In this document: piece after piece, positions 57,682 to 64,000 of the stretch
How positions within the stretch are numbered: position 1 is the stretch's first letter
Layout of the letters: every line of letters begins with the position of its first letter
Assembly (NCBI RefSeq): GCF_007827555.1
Contig: NZ_VISS01000014.1
Location: forward strand, 30,666-94,665
Direction of reading: 5' to 3'
Source: Aeribacillus composti
GTDB lineage: Bacteria > Bacillota > Bacilli > Bacillales > Aeribacillaceae
Length of the DNA: 64,000 nt
Program-made: the position numbers and the translations under genes
The notes under the pieces: generated by a model
Database searches by the model: none
What the model was told of the DNA's origin: nothing
The model's input: the letters and a program-made list of their open reading frames with translations, nothing else

Positions 57682-57837
57682 CTATAAGTTTTGATAGAGT
57701 GAGACTACCAAAAATCCAGTTATTACAATACCTGCTAAAAGTAATACCACTATTTTTTTTGTATTAATATCTTCTTTCTTCTTTAGTTCTAGAAAAAGTA
57801 AAATCCATATGATTAAAGATAATAAATATAAAAGCAT
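57682..57837 (-). CDS. Small hydrophobic protein, possible bacteriocin immunity peptide
   Basis: A 51-residue frame with two membrane segments (MLLYLLSLIIWILLFLEL, and IVVLLLAGIVITGFLVVSL) separated by a basic loop KKKEDINTKK. A very good ribosome site, AGGAGGTG, precedes the ATG. Small cationic two-helix proteins give self-immunity in several circular bacteriocin clusters, although they usually lie at the other end. It could instead belong to the broken ABC transporter. Too short for the usual gene-length cutoffs. Confidence 0.6.
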   Translation of the reverse strand: MLLYLLSLIIWILLFLELKKKEDINTKKIVVLLLAGIVITGFLVVSLYQNL

Positions 57838-58111
57838 AAAATACACCTCCTAAAACTATTAATTAAATTATAATATGATTTTTCCACCTTTTTCTCTAAT
57901 GTAATCCGTAACCACTTCTTTTTTAAAAGTCACAAAATATCGTTATTCATAGTTATTTTCTACGAATGTTTTGGGTAGTGACATTATAATTACAAATAAC
58001 AACTTATTATTCATTTTTTATACCCCCCAATTTAAGGTAAAAGTAGTATATCATTACATTTTTTCCTGTTAATAATAACTAAAAAAAGAAAAATTTTAAA
58101 GGAGGAGTTTG

Positions 58112-58266
58112 ATGTTTGAAAAAAAAAATTAGCCGATGAAAATGCGGTAAAACAATACGATGAAGTTTTAAAAAACATAGATTCTTTGACAGAAGATGAG
58201 GCTAAAACTGTATTAAAACAGGTTTATATGAGATTAGATATTGTGGAGAACGGAAAAAGGATATAA
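58112..58266 (+). pseudogene. Small acidic/helical ORF broken at an A10 tract
   Basis: ATG at 58112 follows AAAGGAGGAG with good spacing, but the frame MFEKKN stops at once. One extra A in the run of ten A (58119-58128) would open a frame of about 51 codons (LADENAVKQYDEVLKNIDSL then TEDEAKTVLKQVYMRLD). The strong ribosome site and the clean downstream frame suggest a real gene, either mutated or read by slippage on the A-run. I do not recognise the family. A second short frame (58276-58359, VRKDLISQFKDLIRIEKLKK) follows. Confidence 0.45.
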
Positions 58267-58454
58267 AAGCGAACAGTGCGTAAAGATTTAATCTCACAAT
58301 TTAAAGATTTAATTAGAATTGAAAAATTAAAAAAGAAAATAATAAAACAAATTAAATAAAATTTGCATAATTTTTTAATAAAACTTATTTTCTTTTTATG
58401 TTTGAAAATTTTCTGTTATAACAATTTTTCATAGATTTTGGTTTTCCATCTATG

Positions 58455-58550
58455 AATTTATCTCATCAAAATATTAACAACCATCTAAACCGAGATTTCC
58501 ACGTGTCAAAGCCAAACGAGAAGTGGGTGACAGATATTACAAGAATCCCG
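58455..58550 (+). mobile_element. IS3-family OrfB transposase remnant
   Basis: About 30 codons encode NHLNRDFHVSKPNEKWVTDIT, the conserved start of the DDE domain of IS3-family OrfB (…NRxFxxxxPNxKWVTDITYI…). Upstream and downstream parts are missing. It marks the right border of the bacteriocin island next to ssrA. Confidence 0.7.
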
Positions 58551-58630
58551 CCAAGTCGATCTAACGATGGGGAAACTATACAATGCAAAATTTTTTCAAA
58601 TTCTACGGGATTCTTCCGGATTCTCGAAAA

Positions 58631-58657
58631 ATAAAAAACGACCGCAAACGCAGTCGT
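58631..58657 (-). terminator. Terminator of ssrA
   Basis: On the minus strand ACGACTGC/GCGGTCGT pairs around GTTT, followed by TTTTTATTTTT, about 50 nt past the tmRNA 3' end. Confidence 0.8.
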
Positions 58658-58704
58658 ATCAATGGTTTCACGATTTTCGTTCTGAAACGATCGGATATTA
58701 AGAA

Positions 58705-59318
58705 TGGAGACGGTGGGACGTGCTGATCCATGCTTTCGCAATGGCACTGACTATATCTTGAACCTAAACAGGTCCTCCGGCGTGTTATGCGAAATTTAGA
58801 TTTGCCGTATGGCAGAATTTCGCATCCTAGTACTACCTTGAAGGCAGCCTATGAGTCGATACACGGCTGTTGGATTGCTCCACATACCGCTCGGTGTTGC
58901 CATATCGCAGAAACGACTTAGGTTTCACCGATTAAGCCGGATTTTCACTTGTGTGTTGCCACACAAGGCGACTATTTCCTAATCGAACCCACGTCCAGAG
59001 ATATCGCCACTTAAGCATCTACGAGCGTATCCGACATATTTAACATTTCACTGTTCCTTAGCCTGTCGGCAGGCATCCGGACAGCTAGTCTGATTCGTCT
59101 CTTCCCTCTTCCTCAGACGGCGGAATCGGGCGTAGCCCACTTAAGTTGAACCCCTTTTCCTCCACATGGGCGATGGAAGAAAGGAGCCTTTAGCATTAAG
59201 CAGCTAAAGCGTAGTTGTTTTGTTTGCCAGTTATCTTTAGGCGACGTTGATGACGGAGACGATCCCTCCGGCTCGCAGCTTAAGCTCGATCTATCCCTGT
59301 CGAATCCAAAACGTCCCC
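58705..59318 (-). ncRNA. ssrA: tmRNA (ssrA), interrupted by a group I intron
   Basis: Transfer-messenger RNA that frees stalled ribosomes and tags the nascent chains. The 5' end GGGGACG (59318) pairs with CGTCTCC near 58706, giving an alanine-type acceptor with G3-U70, discriminator A at 58705. The tag frame GGC…GCT TAA at 59228-59196 encodes GKQNNYALAA, so with the tmRNA alanine the tag is AGKQNNYALAA. Exon 1 is 59318-58982 and exon 2 only 58718-58705; the spliced RNA is 351 nt. CCA is not encoded: TTC follows the discriminator. It lies beside smpB, as in Bacillus. A 263-nt insert splits the T-loop (see the intron). Confidence 0.92.
58719..58981 (-). ncRNA. Group I self-splicing intron in the tmRNA T-loop
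   Basis: A 263-nt insert. Exon 1 ends in U (TTCGAT) and the intron ends in G, the group I boundary rule; removal restores T-loop TTCGATT and stem GTGGG/CCCAC. The classic P7 3' strand is in AAGATATAGTC (58749-58759). Its partner GACTCATA (58850-58857) gives P7 with the bulged C. P1 can form between exon CGAU and intron GUCG, with the usual U-G at the splice site; GGA in its loop could pair with exon 2 UCC (P10). No homing endonuclease frame is present, so it is compact and probably immobile. Confidence 0.88.
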
Positions 59319-59372
59319 GTTTTATTCGAGCTAGTGCTTGAGAAATATATTCAACTGGCAACGACATATATT

Positions 59373-59400
59373 ATTATAACAAAAACAATATATTTTTCAA
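59373..59400 (-). promoter_or_regulatory. Promoter of ssrA
   Basis: TTGAAA (59395-59400), a 16-nt spacer and TATAAT (59373-59378) on the minus strand. The transcript would start near 59366 and need 5' trimming by RNase P. Confidence 0.6.
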
Positions 59401-59419
59401 TTGTCATTTATTGTTATCA

Positions 59420-59893
59420 TTAATAGATCCCTTTTTGTTTTTGTTGAAATGCCCGTTCAATTTCTCTTTTCGCTTCTTTTCGTTTTAAATCCTCCCGCTT
59501 ATCGTATTTCTTTTTCCCTTTTCCTAGCCCGATAAGCACTTTCGCAAATCCATTTTTAATGTAAAGCTTCAGCGGAACTAATGAATAACCCTGTTCTTTT
59601 GTGGCCCCGATCAGCTTATTGATTTCTCTTCGGTGCAAAAGAAGCTTTCTCGTTCTTAACGGCTCATGGTTGTATCGATTTCCCTGCTCATACGGGCTGA
59701 TATGCATGTTATGAAGAAAAACTTCCCCTTTTTCCACTCTTGCGAACGCATCTTTTAAATTGGCGCGGCCGGCGCGAATCGATTTAATTTCTGTTCCCTG
59801 CAGGACGATCCCAGCTTCATACGTTTCTTCAATAAAATAGTCGTGGTGCGCCTTTTTATTTTGAGCAATCAGTTTCCCTTCTCCCTTTGACAT
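59420..59893 (-). CDS. smpB: SsrA-binding protein SmpB
   Basis: A 157-residue OB-fold protein that binds tmRNA and carries it into the stalled ribosome. Conserved patches are [44 protein letters not shown] [11 protein letters not shown] and the C-terminal tail [18 protein letters not shown], which enters the mRNA channel. The ATG follows AAAGGGTGACAGAGA. It lies just upstream of ssrA and downstream of rnr, the standard Bacillus order. Confidence 0.96.
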   Translation of the reverse strand: MSKGEGKLIAQNKKAHHDYFIEETYEAGIVLQGTEIKSIRAGRANLKDAFARVEKGEVFLHNMHISPYEQGNRYNHEPLRTRKLLLHRREINKLIGATKEQGYSLVPLKLYIKNGFAKVLIGLGKGKKKYDKREDLKRKEAKREIERAFQQKQKGIY

Positions 59894-60026
59894 TCTCTGT
59901 CACCCTTTCGTGAAAATTAGGGGTAAAGATTATTATAGCAAATGAACATTTTCGCCTCAATCAAGATTTTTTTAAGTGAAATTTTGCTGTTTCAATGAGT
60001 TTGTTTTTTAGACATCTGGCCTCGCT

Positions 60027-62324
60027 TTAACGCTTTTTCTTCTTCCGCTTCTTTTTCGATACGTTTTTATAAAACTTTTTCTTTTTTGATTTCGGCGGTC
60101 TCGTTGACCATTCTTCCTCTTCTTCCTGATGTTTGCTCTTAATCACCTTCACCGTTTCAGGCCGTGTTGATTTTTTTCGTTTTTTTCTCATGCCGACAAT
60201 TTCAAAATCGATGGATCGTTCCTCTTTATCAACATTCACAACGCGGACGGTAATTTCATCGCCGATGCGGTAAACATTTCCCGTTCTTTCGCCGATCATC
60301 GCATAATGACGTTCATCATAATGGTAGTAATCATCCGTCATATAGCTTACATGAACGAGACCTTCAACAGTATTCGGGAGCTCGACAAACATGCCGAAGT
60401 TTGTGACAGAACTGATGATTCCATCAAATTCTTCCCCAATCTTATCCAGCATAAATTCTGCTTTTTTCAAATCATCCGTTTCACGCTCCGCATCAACAGC
60501 CCGCCGTTCCATATTGGAAGAATGTTCTGCAATTTCCGGCAAAATTGATGCCCATTTCATCTGTGTCTTTTCGTCTATTTTCCCTTCAAGCAAATATTTG
60601 CGAATGAGTCGATGAACTATCAAATCGGGATAACGGCGAATCGGGGAAGTAAAATGGGTGTAAAATTCGGTCGACAATCCGAAATGCCCGACGCTTTCCG
60701 GATGATATTTCGCTTGCTTCATAGACCGAAGCATGACAGTTGAAATCACCATTTCTTCAGGTTTTCCCCGTACTTCATCTAAAATTTGCTGCAAAGCGCG
60801 CGGATGAATATTGTTTCCTGTTCCCTTCACAACATAACCAAAATTTGCAATAAATTCCAAGAAACGTCTTAGTTTTTCCTCATTCGGTTTTTCGTGAATT
60901 CGATATATAAACGGTACATTTAACCAGTGAAAATGTTCTGCTACTGTTTCATTGGCAAGCAGCATAAATTCTTCAATTAACCGTTCCGCTACAGATCGTT
61001 CCCGAATAATGACATCATACGGTTTGCCTTTCTCATCCACCAAAACTTTCGCTTCCTTAAAATCAAAATCGATAGCTCCGCGAAGCATTCTTTTTTTCCG
61101 TAAAATCGCCGCAAGCTCCGCCATATCCTCCAGCATGGGAACAATTTCTTGATATTTTTCCCGAAGCTGTTCATCCTTTTCAATCAAAATTTTATTGACA
61201 TTTGAATAAGTCATCCGCTCAGCGGAGCGAATAATACTTTGAAAAATATCATGCTGAACTACGTTCCCATATTCATCCACAATCATTTCGCACGATAATG
61301 TCAGACGATCCACCTTCGGATTCAAGGAACAAATTCCGTTTGATAAACGATGCGGTATCATCGGAATGACGCGATCAACTAAATATACGCTTGTCCCGCG
61401 TGCAAATGCCTCTCTGTCAATCGGAGTTCCTTCTTTTACATAATAACTGACATCTGCGATATGCACGCCAAGCTTATAGCAGCCGTTATTTAACTTTGTT
61501 ACTGTTACGGCATCATCCAAATCTTTTGCATCTTCACCATCAATAGTAATGATTAATTCGTTGCGAAGGTCTCGTCTGTTCTTGATTTCCTCGCTCTTAA
61601 TCTCATCAGGTGTTTCGTTTGCTTGCTTTAATACATCATCCGGAAAGCTCAATGGCAGCTGATGCTTATGAATGATTGATAAAATATCGACGCCAGGATC
61701 ATTTTTATGGCCTAAAATTTGTACGACTTCTCCTTCTGCACTCATTCGTCCTTCAGGATATGACGTGAGTCGGACAATTACTTTATGACCTTCAACCGCC
61801 CCATTTGATGCATTTTTCGGAATAAAAATGTCATTGACAATCTTTTTGTCGTCAGGTATGACAAATCCGAAGTTTTTGCTTTCCGTATATGTTCCGACAA
61901 TTTCCTTTATTCCTCTTTCCAAAATGCGTATGACCGTGCCTTCCTGTCTCGCTCCACTTGTTTTCGGGCTTAGCCGCACAAGAACTTTGTCTCCATGCAT
62001 CGCATGATTCAGCTCGCCGGGCGGAATGAACACGTCATCAAAACCTGGTTCATCCGGTTCAACGAAAGCAAATCCGCGGGCATGTCCAACCAGTGTTCCG
62101 CGGATCAAATTCATTTTTTCTGGAACACCGTATCGATTTGCTCTCGTTCGCACAATGAGGCCTTTTTCTTCCATCTTATTTAAAGTAATAATCAGCTTTT
62201 TAAATTCGTCTGCGTCCTCTAGCTGAAAAGCTTCTTCTAATTCCTCCACAGTCAAAGGTTTATAAGCCTCTTCCTTCATAAAAGAAAGAAGCCTTTCAGC
62301 TAATTGCATATCGGGTTCTGCCAA
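60027..62324 (-). CDS. rnr: Ribonuclease R
   Basis: A 765-residue 3'-5' exoribonuclease that degrades structured RNA and, in trans-translation, the faulty mRNA. Order: N-terminal winged helix (to about 70), cold-shock domains (75-205), RNB catalytic domain starting near 250 with acidic cluster [11 protein letters not shown] at 262-272, S1 domain (about 640-725), and a very basic tail ([19 protein letters not shown]). The TTG start lies 8 nt after AAAGGAGG. It is between the esterase gene and smpB, presumably one operon. Confidence 0.95.
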   Translation of the reverse strand: MAEPDMQLAERLLSFMKEEAYKPLTVEELEEAFQLEDADEFKKLIITLNKMEEKGLIVRTRANRYGVPEKMNLIRGTLVGHARGFAFVEPDEPGFDDVFIPPGELNHAMHGDKVLVRLSPKTSGARQEGTVIRILERGIKEIVGTYTESKNFGFVIPDDKKIVNDIFIPKNASNGAVEGHKVIVRLTSYPEGRMSAEGEVVQILGHKNDPGVDILSIIHKHQLPLSFPDDVLKQANETPDEIKSEEIKNRRDLRNELIITIDGEDAKDLDDAVTVTKLNNGCYKLGVHIADVSYYVKEGTPIDREAFARGTSVYLVDRVIPMIPHRLSNGICSLNPKVDRLTLSCEMIVDEYGNVVQHDIFQSIIRSAERMTYSNVNKILIEKDEQLREKYQEIVPMLEDMAELAAILRKKRMLRGAIDFDFKEAKVLVDEKGKPYDVIIRERSVAERLIEEFMLLANETVAEHFHWLNVPFIYRIHEKPNEEKLRRFLEFIANFGYVVKGTGNNIHPRALQQILDEVRGKPEEMVISTVMLRSMKQAKYHPESVGHFGLSTEFYTHFTSPIRRYPDLIVHRLIRKYLLEGKIDEKTQMKWASILPEIAEHSSNMERRAVDAERETDDLKKAEFMLDKIGEEFDGIISSVTNFGMFVELPNTVEGLVHVSYMTDDYYHYDERHYAMIGERTGNVYRIGDEITVRVVNVDKEERSIDFEIVGMRKKRKKSTRPETVKVIKSKHQEEEEEWSTRPPKSKKKKFYKNVSKKKRKKKKR

Positions 62325-62339
62325 TACGATAACCTCCTT

Positions 62340-63086
62340 TTACTCCTGCCAATCAAGGCTCTCCAAAAATTCATAGACGTCCTGATGCAGTTCATCTCGC
62401 TGCTTGTCAAGCGTAATAACATGCGACGATTCTTCATACCATTTGATTTTTTTTATATTTGAGCTTACTTCGTTATAAATAATATTTGCACTATCCGGAT
62501 TGATCATTTCATCGTGGCGCGCCTGAACCACAAATGTCGGGGCATAAATCATATCGACATTTTCTCTCACATCAGAAATCAAACGCTGCAGAGCTTTCAA
62601 CGTTTTCATTGGTGTTTTTTGAAACTCTTCCATTTCCGCCTCAATCTGTTCTTCCGGCTTTCCTTCAAATTGTTTATATTTGCGAGCATATTTTAAAATC
62701 CCCTTATACATCGTTTCTTCGCTTTTAATATACATCGGGGCGCACATTGGAATAATTCCTTTTACAGGTACAGTGTATCCCAGTTTTAAGGAAAAAACTC
62801 CTCCAAGAGACAAACCGGCAACTGCAATTTCTTTAAAACCTAAGTCTTTCAGATGTTCGTAGCCGCCCATCACATCTTGCCACCAGTCATCGGGACCGGT
62901 ATGAACCAATTCTTCCGGAGGAACCCCATGGCCTTTATATTGAGGGGCATGACAAGTATACCCTTTATCTTGCAAAAAACGCCCAAGCATCCGCACATCT
63001 GCTGAATTTCCAGTAAAGCCGTGAAGCAGCAGTACAGCACGATTCCCACCTTCAAACGTAAAAGGTTTCGGCGGTAAAACTTTCAT
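62340..63086 (-). CDS. Carboxylesterase (Est30/YvaK type)
   Basis: A 248-residue alpha/beta-hydrolase. The triad is Ser93 (GLSLGG), Asp192 (ARHDEMI) and His222 (SSHVI), and the oxyanion-hole loop is LLHGFTGN. It closely matches Geobacillus Est30 and B. subtilis YvaK, which cleave short-chain esters; the natural substrate is unknown. It lies 15 bp upstream of rnr in the secG-est-rnr-smpB arrangement. The ATG follows AGAAGGAGATTTTAAA. Confidence 0.92.
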   Translation of the reverse strand: MKVLPPKPFTFEGGNRAVLLLHGFTGNSADVRMLGRFLQDKGYTCHAPQYKGHGVPPEELVHTGPDDWWQDVMGGYEHLKDLGFKEIAVAGLSLGGVFSLKLGYTVPVKGIIPMCAPMYIKSEETMYKGILKYARKYKQFEGKPEEQIEAEMEEFQKTPMKTLKALQRLISDVRENVDMIYAPTFVVQARHDEMINPDSANIIYNEVSSNIKKIKWYEESSHVITLDKQRDELHQDVYEFLESLDWQE

Positions 63087-63205
63087 TTTAAAATCTCCTT
63101 CTCTTTTTAAATTCTTTATTTTTTACAACGAACTGTAGTATGAAAAAAGCTTAAATTCCATTATATACCAAAAACATTGTTCATTCAACTGCTTTAATTT
63201 CCCAT

Positions 63206-63233
63206 AGAAAAAAGGCCTGTTTGACAGACCTTT
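63206..63233 (-). terminator. Terminator after secG
   Basis: AAAGGCCTGT/ACAGACCTTT stem with TTG loop. On the minus strand it is followed by TTTTTTC, so transcription of the esterase gene may have its own promoter or depend on readthrough. Confidence 0.65.
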
Positions 63234-63240
63234 CTAGCTA

Positions 63241-63474
63241 TTATAATCCAAACCATGAAACAGCAATTGCTAAAACAAAAAATAACACAGAAAGAACGAT
63301 TGTAATACGATGTAAGATTAAATCTATTCCACGCGCTTTTTGCTTCCCAAAAAGCTGTTCAGCACCGCCGGAAATGGCTCCAGATAATCCAGCACTTTTT
63401 CCAGACTGCAGTATCACCACAGCGATCAGCGCAATAGATACAATTGCTAATAGTATGACAAGCAGAGTATGCAT
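63241..63474 (-). CDS. secG: Protein translocase subunit SecG
   Basis: A 77-residue membrane protein with two helices (about 3-24 and 54-75) and the conserved [22 protein letters not shown] loop. It helps the SecYEG channel in protein export. The start is the ATG at 63474, ten nt after AGGAGG, giving the normal length; the ORF start ten codons upstream overlaps that site. Confidence 0.95.
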   Translation of the reverse strand: MHTLLVILLAIVSIALIAVVILQSGKSAGLSGAISGGAEQLFGKQKARGIDLILHRITIVLSVLFFVLAIAVSWFGL

Positions 63475-63708
63475 GTCCACTCCACCTCCTAAAAAAACGC
63501 ACATTACAATAGTTTTAATGTATCATAAATTGGCTCATTACACAATAGCGTATCCATTCAGGAGTCAGTCAAGACTTTGTGGGAATTTTTTTGGTTCGCT
63601 GAAAATAGATGTAAGTCATAGGTTAGCGAACCATTTTTTTGAATTTCATCCGTAAGCGCTTTCGGACTCTCATCCCTTGCCATGACGGACGAATATGTAC
63701 ACCTTTTT

Positions 63709-64000
63709 TTACCATCCCTTGAATTCAGACAGGGCATGATAGATCGGTGTCCCGGACGATTGCTGTAAATATGGCACGTTATTCCGCGTGATCTCCGGCC
63801 AAAGACGGCGGACGCGTTGTTTCGCCTTGTTCACGATCGTCTGTTTGGTGGATGCCGTCGACGCCGTTTCCTCTGCCGGCTGCGACGATTCTTCTCCTAA
63901 ACGACGTCCGAAAAGACGAATCCCATCCATCCGGGCAATCATTGCCTTGAAAAACGCCCCGAGTCCCTTGTCTGTCCAACTGCGGCGGTATTTCACCCGA
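63709..64000 (-). mobile_element. ISLre2/UPF0236-like transposase, C-terminal part (cut by window edge)
   Basis: The reading frame enters from beyond the right edge (the first visible codons read RVKYRRSWTDKGLGAFFKAM) and ends with SEFKGW. The pattern Y-RRSW-xKGLGAFxKAMIARMDG resembles the end of ISLre2/UPF0236-type transposases of Bacillaceae, as far as I recall. GC content is clearly higher than in neighbouring genes, which suggests recent arrival. Completeness cannot be judged. Confidence 0.55.

Noticed and set aside
53742..58550. Prophage or integrative element inserted at ssrA
   Set aside because: No integrase, no phage genes, and the interruption of ssrA is a group I intron, not an attachment site duplication.
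58466..58747. 93-codon minus-strand ORF crossing the intron and exon 2
   Set aside because: It runs over the tmRNA 3' end, the terminator and an IS remnant; no ribosome site. Not a homing endonuclease.
59113..59367. 84-codon minus-strand ORF
   Set aside because: It lies within the tmRNA gene and its promoter, and its translation is meaningless.

Overview
The window is a piece of a low-GC, endospore-forming Bacillaceae chromosome. Gene content and order follow the Bacillus subtilis stretch from yuiC/yumC to secG (yvaL), with losses and insertions. Typical Bacillus traits are TTG/GTG starts behind strong AGGAGG sites, spore coat and cortex genes (yutH, yutC, lytH, coat F proteins), a sufBUSDC-type operon with SufU, and FadR, Fur and TnrA sites matching the Bacillus consensus. 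No tRNA, rRNA or CRISPR array was seen; the only classical RNA gene is ssrA (tmRNA).

Layout. 1-9.1 kb: cell-wall gene yuiC (partial), yuiB, two type-II NADH dehydrogenase-like flavoproteins (yumB, yutJ), ferredoxin-NADP reductase yumC, Fe-S carriers (yutM, yutI), dapF and the small proteins yuzB and yuzD. 9.1-12.5 kb: the overlapping hom-thrC-thrB threonine operon with its promoter. 12.5-24 kb: a 2-hydroxyacid dehydrogenase, yutH, yutG, yutF, yutE, yutD, yutC, lipA, lytH and yunC/D/F. 24-25.8 kb: an accessory patch with an orphan SUKH immunity gene and a decayed integrase. 25.8-31 kb: the suf operon. 31-37 kb: a decayed yurZ-like gene, the metNPQ methionine transporter with an unusual leader, yusD/E/F, gcvH and yusI. 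37-42.6 kb: fadN-fadA-fadE beta-oxidation operon with a FadR operator. 42.7-50 kb: two coat proteins, a Fur-controlled siderophore uptake locus (yfiZ-yfhA-yusV-fhuF-yusU and divergent yfiY), and a two-domain YtkA-like lipoprotein. 50-53.6 kb: an IS150-type remnant, fumC, tnrA and purU. 53.7-58.6 kb: an island bounded by transposase debris that holds a circular bacteriocin locus. 58.7-63.5 kb: ssrA, smpB, rnr, carboxylesterase and secG. The right edge is the C-terminal end of an ISLre2-like transposase.

The two most notable discoveries are at 54-59.4 kb. First, a complete-looking circular bacteriocin cluster: a 96-residue precursor of the circularin/uberolysin/amylocyclicin type, a large membrane protein, a SpoIIM-family (DUF95) protein, an ABC ATPase, a further membrane protein, and a 51-residue hydrophobic protein that may give immunity. 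Second, the tmRNA gene is split in its T-loop by a 263-nt ORF-less group I intron. The exon-end U, intron-end G and a P7 helix with bulged C are all visible, and joining the exons restores a normal T-arm and acceptor stem.

Other points: a 120-122 bp repeat occurs three times, each 12-15 nt past a stop codon in the same orientation to its gene. The siderophore intergenic region has two perfect Fur boxes. A TnrA box is centred about 51 nt upstream of the inferred tnrA start. Assignments rest on reading the sequence and remembered family features; no database search was run.
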